DNA of 64,000 bases from Saccharum officinarum (Eukaryota > Streptophyta > Magnoliopsida > Poales > Poaceae). Below the pieces are notes generated by a model. That model was not told the origin of the DNA, did no database searches, and saw nothing but the letters and a program-made list of their open reading frames with translations. Location of the stretch: assembly GCA_020631735.1 (NCBI GenBank), contig CM036159.1:21801511-21865510 (forward strand), written 5' to 3'. Shown piece by piece: positions 11,931 to 24,598 of the stretch. Within the stretch, counting starts at the first letter, position 1; each line of letters begins with the position of its first letter. Made by a program: the position numbers and the translations under genes.

Positions 11931-14153
11931 TGAAAGGTCCTATATGGCTAGAGGGGGTGAATAGCCTATAAAAATTTTACACAAGCCACTAAGCAAACTT
12001 GTTAGAATAACAAACGGTGCAAAGCGAGTTTTGCTTAGCCTACGGTTGTGATGCAATCCTCCTATCCATAAGTCTAGTAGATTATGATCTCTAGTTTACA
12101 CAAGGGCTATGTCACTAATTTTACACTAGTGAGCAAGCTAACAACACTACTAGCAAAGCTACTACTAAAGCTACACAAGATAAACTAGTAAAGTAAATAC
12201 AAGAGAGAGGATTGTGAATCTTATACCAACGGTGGAGAGAAGATGTTGCCAATCACCAAGATGATATACAATCAATCAATATTGACAACAACACAATATG
12301 AAGACCAATCACCGGGAGACAAGAGACACAATATTTTTTGTTCACCCGGTGTTCACTTGTGCACCGACAAGCTACGTCACCGGTTGTGTCGACCAACACT
12401 TAGATGGTTCCTCGGTGTGACCCTCAAGTCACTTGCCCCTCAAGGCACGCCCTGCAAGGCACCACAAGACACCACTCTCAAGTAAGGTAACTCAATGACA
12501 CGCGCAATCCACTAGAGTTGCTTTTGGCGCTCCGCCGAGGAAAGCACAAGAACCTCTTACAATCAACCGGAGGTGGCCAAGAACAATCTTCTTCTCTTGC
12601 CAATGCCTCTAACAATCTCCAAGCCGGCTAGGAGCGGTACTCTCCAAGAGTAACAAGAAATCCACCGGCTAAACCACCCACAAATGCCACTAGATGCCCT
12701 CAAGCTAACTTTGGGATCACTCAATCTCACTTATGATTTGCAATCAAGCAAGAGAGATGAGTGGGTGGAGAAGCTCTAGCTCAAAGGATGCACAAGAGTG
12801 TTAGAAATCACAAGTTACCTCCCCAAGGGCCGGCCAACAAGTATTTATAAGCATCCCAAACGAATAGAGCCGTTGTACCCCTTCACTGGGTATTTTTCAG
12901 GATGTCCGAACGCACCGGTCAAAACTGACTGGACTCACTCAACCGCGTCCGATCCTCCAACAGTCACTGAGCCCCAACGGTCAAACCAACGACCGGACGC
13001 GCCCAAGGCAACGGCCGGACGCGCCCGTCAAACGACCGGACGCACCGCTCAAACGACCGGACGCGCCGATCGCACAGTACCACGCGCCCGCGAAGCAACG
13101 ACCGGACGCGGTCCAGGCAACGACCGGACGCAATAGTGCCAGCGTCCGGTTAGAGTCCAGTAAGCTCCCTCAATGACCGGACGCGTCCGATCGCATGTGA
13201 CCGGACGCGCCTCGTGTCCAATCGTCCTTGCGAACTGCTGTTGCCTCTAGGCGCCTGACTGGACGCGCCGGTCCCGTGAGTGATCGGACGCTCCGGTTGT
13301 AAACCCTAGCACCCATGCGCCTGACTGCTGACCGGACGTGTCCGGTCATACCATGATCGCGTCCGGTGCAGCGTCTGATCACCTATATGACTTCCGTTCG
13401 CCTCCGTTTCTTTTCTGACTTCCGGCGTAGTAAAAAATAGGCATTTTAAGTCCTCAAAAACGCATGAATCCCACGCTAGCAAGCTCGGCGGGAGAGAGAG
13501 AGAGAGACCCAAACCCTCTCTACTGGTCAAACTCCGTCATCTTCGTAAATGTGCCAACACCAACAAGTGATCACCACCTTGTGCACGTGTGTTAGCATTT
13601 TCATAATCTTTTTCGAAGGTTTTCCAGTTAGCTCACTAGGACCTACATGCAATGCACTTCATAAATTCACCTAGTGGCACCCGTGCATCGAATAACCGAT
13701 AAGACTTCCTCTCTTAATAGTTCGGCTATCGATCCTAAACCACTCACACCCTCTATGGTGTCTTGAGTGCAAAACAAAATGGCCCTATGGTTATATATTT
13801 GCCTTGAGCCCATTTTGTTTTTCAAAAGATATGATCCACTTCATATCATCACATGACCGTCTCGATCCATCGACCTTGACTTCACTTGCTCTTCACCGTT
13901 GCATCGGTCCGTCGGCGCCAAGTCTTGCTCAAGCTTCACCATCGCATGGTCCTTCGCTTCGAAGCCTCGACTTGCCCTTCACCTTCACAATCGATCCATC
14001 GAGCCAAGCATCATCTTGGTCTTCATCATCTTGGTCACATGAGTCAATGTCATGTCTCATAATCAATGACCACCTTTATCTAAATCATCCACTTAGATAC
14101 AAAGGTTAGTCCTAGGTTTCATCAATTAGCCAAAACCAAACTAGGAACTTTCA
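11931..14153. mobile_element. Solo LTR (2.2 kb) nested in the Copia element
   Basis: It begins TGAAAGGTCCTA and ends TAGGAACTTTCA, so it has the TG...CA ends and short inverted termini of an LTR. It is flanked by a perfect 5-bp target duplication, CCGAC (11926-11930, 14154-14158). Removing it and one CCGAC restores the Copia frame across the junction (...FDLTSRQVLISRHVVFDE). It contains no coding domain and no second LTR, which fits a solo LTR left by recombination. The Gypsy assignment is likely but not shown. Its middle (12,930-13,390) is packed with GACCGGACGC-type words, and the fragment at 1-690 is another copy. Confidence 0.85.
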
Positions 14154-14158
14154 CCGAC

Positions 14159-16296
14159 AGGTCCTCATCTCTCGCCATGTGGTGTTCGATGAGTCCGTCT
14201 TTCCCTTCTCCATCTCTAGCCCACCCACCACCACTCCTGATCTTGATCCCTCCTCTCTGTTTCCCACTGACATGGTGGTCCAGCCTCCTTTTCCGTGGTC
14301 TCCTGCAGGTACTGCTTCACCGAGCTCCTTGCCAGGTTCCTGTCCCCGCTCACCAGTCGCTCGTGATTCCATGGGTCCGGGCACGTCGTCCTCCGGCGCT
14401 GTCCCGGCCTCTCCGCTTGGCGCGGATCTAGGGCCCTCGTCCCCCGGTGCTGCACCGGCCTCTCCGCTTGACGCGGATTCGACGCCATCGTCCTCTGGTG
14501 CTGTCCCGGTGCCTCCTACGCGGTTCGCTACGCCGGTACGGGTGTACCAGCGCCGTGCGCGGCCGCCGCCACCACTCGAGGTCTCTTCTCCACCGGGGAC
14601 ACCGACACCACCACCGTAGTCCCCGCCAGCCCGTGTCGCACCGCCGGTCTACCACCCGCCGCTACTTCACCGACACCCGCGGCATGTTCATCCGATGGTG
14701 ACACGGCACGTGGCTAGCACACTGTCGCCCCGAGCCCTTGCGGCATTGCCCGACGACCCGCCGGTCTCCCTAGTACCATCTTCCGTCCGTGATGCCTTGT
14801 TAGACCCTCACTGACGCCACGCGATGGAAGAGGAGTACGCCACGCTCCTCTCCAACTAGACATGGGAGTTGGTGTCTTGGCCGCCAGGCTCCAACATCGT
14901 CACCGACAAGTGGATCTGGACCCACAAGCGTCGGGCTGATGGCACTCTCGAGTGCTACAAGGCCCGCTGGGTTCTCTGGGGCTTCACTCAGCGCCCTGGG
15001 GTCGACTATGATGAGACCTTCAGCCCGGTGTGAAGCCAGCCACCGTCCGCACCATGCTCTCGCTGGCTCTTGCTCGGTCATGGCCCGTCCATCAGCTGGA
15101 CGTCAAGAATGCCTTTCTGCACGGTCTTCTCACTAAGACAGTTTACTGCAGTCAGCCGGTGGGGTTTGTTGATTCTTTCCGTCCTGACATGGTCTGCCGG
15201 CTCAACAGGTCTCTCTACGGCCTCAAGCAGGCACCCCGAGCGTGGAACCATCGGTTTGCTTCTTTCTTGCTGACACTGGGGTTTGTGGAGGCCAAGTCTG
15301 ATATATCTCTGTTTATCTATCACCATGGAGCTGACACCGTGTATCTGCTGCTCTATGTTGATGATATTGTCCTCACAGCCTCCAGTGAGCCCCTTCTCCG
15401 CCGCATCATTACCACTCTTCAGCAGGAGTTTGCTATGAAGGATCTAGGTGTGCTCCACCATTTCCTTGGGGTCACTGTTGAGCCTCATCCTGTCGGGTTC
15501 CTTCTTCACCAGCGGCAGTATACTCGAGATATCCTGGAACGAGCCGGGATGACTGACTGCAACCCCTGCTCCACTCCGGTTGCTACACAGGGCAAGTTGT
15601 CGGAGGCAGAGGGCCCCAGTGTCAGATCTCACTGCATACCGAAGTCTTACTGGTGCTCTTCAGTACCTCACCTTCACCCGGCCAGACATCACCTATGCAG
15701 TTCAGCAGATCTGTCTTCACATGCATGATCCCCGAGAGCCTCACCTCACTGCTCTCAAGCGCCTCCTCCGCTAACTCCGCGGCACGATCGACTACAGCCT
15801 ACTCCTTCATCGGTCCTCCTCCGCTGAGCTTGTCGTCTACACTGACGCCGACTGGGCAGGGTATCCGGACACTCGGCGCTCCACCTCCGGCTACGCTGTC
15901 TTCTTGGGCGGCAACCTGGTGTCCTGGACGTCTAAGCGCTAGCCTGTGGTCTCCCGGTCCAGTGCCGAGGCGGAGTACCGCGCCGTCGCTAACGGCGTGG
16001 CTGAGGCTTCCTGGCTCCGGCAGCTTCTCGCCGAGCTCCACACTCCGCCTTCCCGGAGCACGCTGATCTACTGCGACAATGTCAGTGTGGTCTACCTCTC
16101 CACCAACCACATCCAATACCAGTGGACGAAGCACGTGGAGATCGACCTACACTTTGTCCGTGATCAGGTTGCCCTCGGCGAGGTGCGGGTCCTTCATGTT
16201 CCGACCACCTCCCAGTTCGCGGACATCTTCACCAAAGGCCTCCCGTCCTCGACCTTCACCGAGTTTCGCTCCAGCCTCAACATCACCAGTGGCTAG
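14159..16296 (+). pseudogene. Copia reverse transcriptase and RNase H, disrupted
   Basis: Downstream of a Pro/Ser-rich linker the RT begins near 14,819 (EEEYATLLSN then TAG then TWELV). After a one-base shift near 15,030 it is open at 15030-15728 with VHQLDVKNAFLHG, CRLNRSLYGLKQAPRAW and the catalytic LLLYVDDIVLT. RNase H lies at 15946-16296 (SRSSAEAEYRAVANG, YCDNVSVVYLSTN, HVEIDLHFVRD, FADIFTKGLP). The usual KRQPVVSRSSAEAEYR reads KR*PVVSRSS, a CAG to TAG change. The polyprotein cannot be made intact, although the signature motifs are well preserved. Confidence 0.9.
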
Positions 16297-16370
16297 TTGC
16301 GTCTGTGGGGGGGACTCGTGTGTTCTTTCTTCTTTCTTGTTCAGTCTGGAACTCCGTTGCGCCGGTAGTT

Positions 16371-16384
16371 CAAACTGCGGGGGG
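16371..16384 (+). promoter_or_regulatory. Polypurine-tract-like site before the 3' LTR
   Basis: The G-rich end of 'caaactgcgggggg' directly abuts the 3' LTR, where the plus-strand primer of an LTR element is expected. Confidence 0.6.
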
Positions 16385-16501
16385 TGTTGGAATATGAGTG
16401 TATTAGGCCCATGAGGCTTGGTCCATGAGGCCCATGTATGGTTACCTATATAGCTACCCTTCTAGGGTTAGCCCAAATCAATAGAAACTCATCCTCTAGC
16501 A
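16385..16501 (+). repeat. 3' LTR of the Copia element
   Basis: It is a direct repeat of 8656-8772 over all 117 bp with three substitutions by eye (two in the 'ggcccacgagg/ggtccatgagg' part and one in 'acctttc/acccttc'). That is roughly 2.6 percent divergence. Confidence 0.95.
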
Positions 16502-16506
16502 GAGAC

Positions 16507-18309
16507 CCTTTCATGCCTCAAGTGTACTGTGTACATGTATTTACTTCTTGATCTCTCGGTAAAATATATCATGATATTTATGTTGTGCTCGTCTACCATA
16601 TTAACTTGGCCTCTACTTTTCTGCCTTCTCTTATAAATTTTCCAGATACATTTCTGGGGCCCTCGGCTAACACTTAGAATACCTTTCATGCAGCCTTCCC
16701 TGTTATGGAAAGGTGCTATGGAAGGCATTAGTGGTATGCCGACTTCCTGAATTCTTGCTACACCATGCCATATTACTTCCAATATCGTTGTACTTCCAAG
16801 TGATGAGCATGATTTATGAATGTGACTTTGAAATGTTGACCTCCATGGACAGTGTTGGCGCATATATGCTCCAGTTTGATTTTTTTAAGACAGCATCAAT
16901 GTCTATACCGATCCTCTGTATTTTGTACTGATATCTATGCACCTTAGCAATGATTTGCGTTGCAGATCTATTTTATACCCCCTCTCTGTTTTGCCTTCAT
17001 CTTAATTTGGATTACTGTAATTGCTACGGTGTTCCTCCTATTGCTTCTGACAACTTCACACTCTAATTTCATTGGTGTTATTTACATACTGAAACCTAAC
17101 AGTGTGTACGTTGGTACTTATTTCAGCGTATTTACTTATACTTCTGTGATTGGGCTCTTGCTTTCAAAACTGCCACAAGATGCCGCACAGGTATTTAAAG
17201 ACCTAATCGCTTCTACGTAGAATTGTGCCTACAGCCTATGTCAATTGATAGTTTCTGGTTCTGTAGGAACTGGACAACAAAACACATGAACATACATCGA
17301 TCTCATGTCTAAAAGCAGGCTTGTTGGCTGCCAATCCATGCAGGTATAGAAATAATTTCTATACTGTATTTGAGTTATAGAGATTTCCACGTGTCATTTT
17401 CTGATATTTTCTGATGAATAAGTTTTATACCATTTAACCCTTCCTTTTATTTTGGCCAATTGGAAGATAGTTGTTGCGTTGTTGATGGCGATGCCTCTTC
17501 AACATCTACAGCTTGATGATCAGATCAGATTCTCGAAGCATCTAAAAATCCCAAGAAAAGTGTGACTGTGAAAGTACATATTTGCTACAGGTCATGTCTG
17601 GGTTCTGCAACAAAATTGCAAATCACAATTATAAATATGCAAAATTGTAGCACTAGCCCTTTTAATAATGTCCATTCCTCTTGCCGAAATCCTGGCAATC
17701 TACAGGTTTGTTAGTACATACTTAGATGTCTTGTGGACTAGAATAAGGTAGTTAATTGCTAAATTCTAAAATTACATATTAATTGTTTTATCCTAATAAA
17801 GTTAAATAATTATATATGGTGTGCATGGCCGTGTAGCCCAGTGCCTGAGATCCATTGCTGATGTTGATCTGATGTTGTCAGCATTTACCATTTGCCATTT
17901 TTCCCCTTACTCAGCCTATGATGAAAAATTCCATATCCATTGCTGTATCAAGACCTCCATCTGCAAACTGAATTCACCATGGCAGCCAACTATACTGAGA
18001 ACATCAGACATCTGAAAAGTGCCATGAATCAACTTATTGCTGCCGTAGAAGACCATCATACTACCATTATTGGGTTATTCCACAAATTCATGGAGTCCAA
18101 GGTACCGTCTATAAACTATCTGAAATTTCCAACACATCTACATAACATTCGAAATTAGAATTATATATCATTATGCACATAGGTACAGTACCTTTGCACA
18201 TACATGGAGACTGAATCCCCAACTGCAAAACCTAGCAGGTGGACTTGGGCAGAAAAACCAAGCAGTTCTCAAGGTCAGACCACACCGCTGGTCGATTCAG
18301 CGCAATCAT

Positions 18310-18312
<3 letters not shown>
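16507..18312. other. AT-rich DNA right of the Copia element, no recognisable gene
   Basis: Short frames occur, such as 16960-17220 plus (a hydrophobic 86-residue frame with FSVFTYTSVIGLLLSKLPQDAAQ ending next to a GT) and 17940-18158 plus. Some splice-like borders are visible, but no frame matches a family I recognise. Decayed exons or captured gene pieces are possible. Confidence 0.35.

Positions 18313-18382
<70 letters not shown>
18313..18382. repeat. (AT)n microsatellite
   Basis: About 35 uninterrupted AT units. Confidence 0.97.
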
Positions 18383-18384
<2 letters not shown>

Positions 18385-21058
18385 CTGAAATCAATATCTC
18401 CTAGAACTTCATCGATCCAGGTAAACCCGCACTCAATACTTAACAGAGTTAGCCATCACTCGTACACATATCTTCGCTATCAGCCATACTAATTTAAGCA
18501 CAGCTGGTGTATCAATGAAAACAGAAAGCTTCTACTACACAAGCCTCGATCCATTCACACGCCGTAACACCAAGGACCTTAAATCCTATGTGTAATGTCT
18601 CTGCATCGATACTGTGCCTACCTATTTTATTAGCAAATGTGATGTATAATTATGTGACAGATCATTTCTACTCCTGTGCTGTTTACCTATTAATTTACCA
18701 TCCTATGTGTAATATCTATCTATGTAAATTGTGCGTACCTATTTTATTACACAGTGTGGCGTCTAATTATGCGGCCAAACTTTTCTGGGCATATCTAGCG
18801 TACCTATTAACATGATACTTTTCAGTAGCATATATCGAAAACTTGCATGGTAATGCTTGCTACAATTCACGTGTCCTCTTATACTTACACAGACCACACA
18901 CATGCACCAATATATACACGTATACAAATCTGGATTAAAAAAAAGAAGAGCAATTTGTCATAGCTAAATCAAGGCTCAAATCACCCAGCTCATTAGACTA
19001 TCACGATTGGAGAAATCACCGGCTCCATCCCTTCTGCTATTCATCCGCCTTGGCGCGTCCCTTCCACTAGTTATAAATTATAATTGATGTATTGCTCAGG
19101 CCATTCGATCCTGCTGGCATCATGTGGTGATTATGGTTCACTACACTTATGGATTTCCAAACAGCTTATGAGTTTACATTCACCGTCATATATCTGTAAT
19201 TTTGTAATACTCGATTGTACTATGGCAATCGATTATATGTGTGATTTTGTAATATTGTAAGATTGTGCTATGGCAATCGATGTGACTTCCTTACCGCTTT
19301 CAGAATTTAATTTTGCTGAGTTTGCAATTATTAGAGATGATATACCACAGCAAAATTGTACAATTTTTACATCTTAGCTCTTAGGCCACTACTAGTAACA
19401 TATCATCCTGAATTCTAGAGGTGGTGTCTCCATCTTAGGCCACTAGTATCATCCTGAACTACAACGGCTGCAACATTTTTAAAGTTAATTGCATACTGTA
19501 AGAAAAAACTAGAGCATTCCAGTAATTTCACAAACGCTAAAGCCTGCCGCGTGGGTTCAGCAATCTCTCTTCCTTGAAAATGGCAAAATGCACATGTCAC
19601 GCAAACGCAGCAGATTTCGGTGCCACCCAATATGATAAATGGGCCACCAGCAAGATGAATAACAGAGTTAAGCAGATCAGCTTCCTGCAAGTTCTATTAC
19701 ATTTAAACATTCAAGAATCAAACATTTAAGAGAGAGTAACAATATGTGCTGATATTATTCCACCGTAGCATGAGTTCAACTGATGGGTAGTAACTTCAAA
19801 TACATGATAATGGTACAGTTTCGAGTTTTTGCTATATGCTTCTCTTGATATCATGATACCAACTGGCGCTATTCAACTACTGCTTAACTGCTTAAAAATG
19901 ACAGCGTACGGTAGGCCTGATGCATTATTTTTCTCCATTCTTGAGCAGGGCAGCTAAACCCAGCGGCCAATTGAACTTCATAGAAATCTCTTGCCTCGCC
20001 ACCTTCGAAGCCCTGAAAACATAGATCAGAGCAGCTAATGTCAAATTTGGCAATATGTTATTGTCCAGAAGAAGTTGACCAAGAACCCAACATCAGATCA
20101 TACAGAGTGGCACATTAGTTCCTTCAAACAGAAACATGCCCCAAGCCAAATACACCAAGCAATCATGTCAATATGTCATCTTGACAAAAGTATCACTACT
20201 ACATTCTAAGTACTTTATCTCAAAGTGGAGATCATTATATACCAAACTAGAACAGTTAAGGCACTTAAGGGCAGACAATACAGTCAAGATCCTCGTAGCT
20301 ATATATATGTATAAAAAAAAATTGTACCTCCAAAGAACGAGCATAACATGGAATTGATTATCCAACAAAATAAGTATATATATCCAAGTAATTCTGTTTC
20401 CGACACGAAATTACGAAGTCATGCAAAATGCATGGGGAAAAAACTGATGCCCACCGGCCCACCCCATGCCAAAATGTAGCTCAGTGAAATCAGTAAGGAG
20501 GCAAATGAGATTTCAGAATGCCACCTTTAGCTCAAATACGTGCTGAAACAGCTGAGAAAAAATTAAGAGAATTGACAAGCTGAGGAAGCATGTATCAGTG
20601 CCCACAGCCTCACCAATGGTGGTAACATAAGTTGACTTCTCATAGAAAAACCCACAAGATCAAATAGAACACACTCTGGTGACCTCTTTAACAAGCATAT
20701 AGTTAGATTGTCTTCAAACACAAACTGCCAGTCAGGTTTCTTTTACTTGATGTCTTTGAAAGAGACTAAAACTTAGTAATGATGTTGAAATGACAAATAG
20801 CAAACGACTTCTGGTGGGCATTTAAGCATCCTAGATAGGAAGGCACGAGTACATGATTCAGATGACAGGTTACTTGTTTTTTTTAAAAAAAAATGCTTTA
20901 ATCTTGGTCATCTTGATATCTAGCATAACAACTGGCACGCATACGTAGCTAGGAGCAAGGATCCAGCGCAAATCTGACCTATCAACTTAACCAGAACCCT
21001 AAATTTGCCAGTAATCGATGGTGCATTAGTGACTCCGGAACTGCTTGCTCGTTACCAA
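18383..21058. other. Mostly noncoding; two possible exon remnants on the minus strand
   Basis: On the minus strand a frame at about 19,880-20,013 follows an acceptor-like TTTTCAG and reads GFEGGEARDFYEVQLAAGFSCPAQEWRKIMHQAYRTLSFLSS before a stop. A second frame at 19415-19690 reads EADLLNSVIHLAGGPFIILGGTEICC. Both look protein-like, but I do not recognise the family and cannot build a gene model. The rest (18.8-19.4 kb and 20.1-21.0 kb) is AT-rich with no assignable feature. Confidence 0.3.
18578..18812. repeat. Two diverged tandem copies of a ~117-bp unit
   Basis: 'tcctatgtgtaat' at 18584 and 18701, 'cctacctattttatta/cgtacctattttatta' and 'tacctattaa' recur in the same order at an offset of 117 bp. 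Confidence 0.7.
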
Positions 21059-24000
21059 TCTCTACTCCTACTAAGACGAAACTGGAATCGTTCGCAGCCC
21101 AAATCGGTCTGCCTCTGACTCCCTGGCACCTCGACCCCATGCACCCACCCGACTCCCTCAAAAAGAATACGCAAGCACCGCGCCCTCCACCGACGCTGCC
21201 GATCGCCCCTGACGCCGCCACCGCCGAGCGCCCCGGACGCCGCCTACGAGCGCCCACGACACGGAAACGGACACGGGAAGCGGCGCCCGCCTCTCCTCCT
21301 CCTCCTCCTGTGGCGGCGACGCCGGCGGGTACACCGGCGTGGACCTTGCCCTACTCGAGGGCAGCAACCCGGGGCACCTCCGTCGCAGCGCACGCGTGAC
21401 ACCGTGGTGCGCGGCTTCCTGCAGTCCACTCAATGCCGTCTCCAAATGCTACGGCTCCATCCCCGAGGCCCGAGCTCGAGGCCGAGCGCCCCGCTGCAGC
21501 CGGCGAGGCTCCAAAGCCGCTGCCGTGCAGCCGACGCCTTCAAGTGAGTCTTGGTGGCTTTGTCACTTGGGAGGAGCAGCTTGTTGCCTTATTTTCAGAT
21601 CCCATCCTGCACTGAACTGAATGATTTTTTTGGATTTTTGGAATCTGTAGAACGATCTATGTTAAAAAAATCATCCATTAGCTGTTCAACCACATTATTA
21701 GATAGAGTATGCGTCATCAACTGAATGATTTTTTGGAATCTGTAGAACAATACTGATGAGCCCAACCTCCACTTTCGAAGAATAACATAGATCTTGGCAC
21801 AGCGAATGATTGGTTGAGCAGCTATAGTCGATGATGAGCATATATCCAGACAATCATTCTAAATGTTTTCAAACTCAAAAGCTGTGTATGGAAGCATAGG
21901 CTTTGCTTTATTAAATTTTCCATATGGAAGCAGGCAAAGTATGTTGGTCAGTACAGAGTTACAGTATTGATTATGATTTGTTACATGCTTATTATCTGTG
22001 TAAACTTCCTTGCTCTGTTTTTGCTTTTTGGTAGTTCTACTGAACTTTACTCGACTGGGGTTCCTGCAACGGCAACACTGAATTTATGTATTTCTTTGGC
22101 ATAGCGGAGTAAGGGTCTTACTATTAAGCTTAAGATTTAGGTAGCAATTGTTGTACATGCATATATGAACTTCTCAATACTAGGATCCCATAGCTTGTAA
22201 AGAAATAGACACATATGAACCACATGGTACCAATGAATCAATGATAGGTGTATGACCAAAGTTATGTATTAAGAGACCTTGGCACAGTGAACAATTAAGA
22301 TGAGCACACCACCTCGATAGGTGCATATATCCAGACAATCATTCTAAATGCTTTCAAACTCAAAATCTGTCATGCAGTGCTTTTATTCCAGGAACACATG
22401 TTCAAATATATAAGCTGCTCGAGTCGCCGGGATGCCCTGCTCGATGCGGGCACCGCCGTCCCGCGCCAGCCGCTGCAGGCAGTCCTGCATCTTCCACTGA
22501 AGCTCTCACGGCAAAATCAGGTAGGATGTTGTGTTGACCATATGGCCCCACTCCTAAAGTTTGTTAGGTGTCAGTAGTTTTCATACACCTCGAGGAAAAG
22601 GGAATGCAGCAGGAGCAGAGGATAGGCCCTGTGGTCGCTTGTAGCAGTGGGGTTTCTGATTTTCTTATGTTCTTTTGATGAAATTTTAGATTCCTTTCAT
22701 GTTTGCTCCATTCATTTGGCTTAGTTTCAGAAAGGCATGATCTTTGCTGAAGTTAGCAGTTTAGTTCAATGCTGCCACAGATGGTTTCCTTTAATGATCT
22801 AGAGAGAACAATGAAATTGTTGCTGCGCATGTAGGACAATGACAACTATTCTTCATAAACACTAACTCTTTTTAACTAAAATGACAAAGCTCCTAGATTT
22901 TCATTAATGAAATGTTTTCTTCTTCCCTACATAGGCTCTTTCTGATTTTATGTCATCACCTGCTGAACAATAGTATGAGATATGGTCCTGTGGCCACCAA
23001 GCAGAAATGGCATGATACATGTGAAGCGTCATCATTGTCATTCGAGCAGAGGGTGAATTCTTACATGTGAAGAATCTCTCGCTTATCCCTTCTGCTGGTA
23101 TACAAATCGATTGTAGGTAAGTAAATAACAGGAATAAGTGTTGATTTCAAGAACTTCATTCTATTTGATAGTATCATGTTTGTGTTTGAATTTCTGATTC
23201 CAATTTATCAAATCTCCATGGTTCCTTTCATGAATTCAAGAATGACTGCTCTCCTTACAGCAAATGAACATAGTGGCAGTTGCGAGTGAACTCTAACTGG
23301 AATATGATATAAATGGGATCACTCTGAATTCAGTGGTGGACAAAACACATAACAATTCAAATAATGCAAATGTAGATAACTTTAAAACTTCCTGGGTTCA
23401 AAGACGACTTTTAAAACTTCCTGGGTTCAAAGATGGTCACCTTGTGCTTTACCTTATTTGTCATCTATAAAACAGAGGTAGCATAGTTGTTTTATGTTTG
23501 GTCAAATAAGTAAAAAATTTCTAGTTTACATGAAGAGATATGACAAACACATTCTTGATCTCCCTCCTAATTATTGCTGTTGTTGTGAGTGCAGAACCAG
23601 GGATAAGAGACGTTGCTCGATGAGCTCGACCCTTGCTACTGTGCGACATGAGATTCTGGACGAATCCTCAACACGCCAAAATATACATATTTAGAGGGAA
23701 AGATATCTTGGAGTTCAGGATTGCAAGAGAGGGGATTCTGGTATATAGGAACAATTTTTTTTGGCCACAGAAGAAAGCAGTGTAGCTTCTGTAACAACTA
23801 AAAAATTAAAAATTAGTGCCAGCACATTTCAAGGAATAACAAAAACAGGATTGGGGATGTTTTTTCAGTTCTTTTAGCTTAAATGGAACTTTGTATGCGA
23901 TTTAAAGTTGCATCTCAATGTTTATTGAGCATATAACTAATAAGTAGACACTGGCAGCTAGATACGATTTGACTGGCTTCCTGGTATGGCTGGGTTGGAT

Positions 24001-24489
24001 TATTTGCTTCACATGCTGATGTTGATCATGTAAAATTGCAGTTGTGCTACTTCATCAAGTATATATCAAGTATATATATAATTTGATATGAACCTTTTCC
24101 TATAACACCAGTTTTAACACTTGGTTCTTGTGTGCTTCTTCAAGTAAATATAATTTTGGTATGCAGTGGGCTTTATGTGTTTATTTATTCAGAAAATAGG
24201 TGCTAATTTTTTTTTCTTATTGATGATACAGTCAAATATAAAGTTAATTACATGATACCTGTATTTTGCCGAGATAGAGGTATCCTTTTCAACTATCTGA
24301 CAGTTAGTATGTATTGCTGAGATTCAGAAGTTGAAGGTGGATCTCAAATGTTTGCAGTTCACAAATATCCCCAGTGCAATCTATACTGCTTAGGTGTTGA
24401 CGCTAGACTTTTTTTTTCTAAACTGCTTAGGCGTTGATGCTAGACCATTTTTTGAATAACACTGATGCTTGACTTTTAATTATTGGCAC
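21059..24489. other. DNA upstream of the Helitron-like terminus; GC-rich exon-like patches, no gene identified
   Basis: GC-rich patches at 21,130-21,600 and 22,415-22,520 (the latter ending CAG before GTAGGA) lie in otherwise AT-rich DNA and look like captured or decayed exons, but match nothing I know. 'tctctactcctactaag' at 21,059 is a possible but unproven Helitron 5' end for the terminus at 24,535. A 25-bp direct repeat ('aaaacttcctgggttcaaag') occurs at about 23,384 and 23,413. Confidence 0.3.
21790..22376. repeat. Direct repeat pair of about 100 bp
   Basis: Segments 21,790-21,895 and 22,271-22,376 share 'cttggcacag', then 'gcatatatccagacaatc' and 'caaactcaaaa' in the same order with a few substitutions, about 480 bp apart. 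Confidence 0.8.
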
Positions 24490-24535
24490 ACAAGGATATT
24501 TTTAGAACCCGTAGCAACGCACGGGCATGAGCTAG
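24490..24535 (+). mobile_element. Helitron-like 3' terminus (hairpin plus CTAG)
   Basis: 'cccgtagcaacgcacggg' (24508-24525) can form a 5-bp stem, CCCGT/ACGGG. Six bases later comes CTAG (24532-24535) followed by T. This is the standard 3' end of grass Helitrons (hairpin, CTRR, insertion before T). The 5' end is not established, so the element's extent to the left is unknown. Confidence 0.7.
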
Positions 24536-24598
24536 TAGGGGAAGATTAACAAGTAACAATGAATAAGGACAATCCGGGCAGGAGAGTGGAGGCTCATC

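Larger units (their letters stand above)
8656..16501 (+). mobile_element. Ty1/Copia LTR retrotransposon with 117-bp LTRs, decayed and interrupted
   Basis: Two direct 117-bp LTRs (8656-8772, 16385-16501) bracket gag, integrase, reverse transcriptase and RNase H in the Copia order. The LTRs start TGTTGGAATATG, end CTCTAGCA and differ at three positions by eye. Flanking pentamers 'gaaac' and 'gagac' are a near-match target-site duplication. Without the nested solo LTR the element would be about 5.6 kb. Many lesions exist: a G-run frameshift in gag, at least two frameshifts and two nonsense codons in pol, and loss of the third catalytic residue of integrase. It is not autonomous. Confidence 0.95.

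Noticed and set aside
12798..13530. Open frames within the GACCGGACGC-rich LTR
   Set aside because: They are repetitive Thr/Arg/Gly-rich translations of a motif array inside a solo LTR.
11931..14153. Reading this insertion as a Mutator, hAT or CACTA transposon because of its short inverted ends
   Set aside because: The target duplication is 5 bp and the ends are TG...CA, which fits an LTR and not the 9-, 8- or 3-bp duplications of those superfamilies.
18313..18382. (AT)n tract as a Helitron end or functional element
   Set aside because: It is a simple microsatellite with no terminal signature next to it.
21059..21075. Definite Helitron 5' end at 'tctctactcctactaag'
   Set aside because: Only the TC start after A and a loose resemblance support it. 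It is kept as a possibility and not as a feature.
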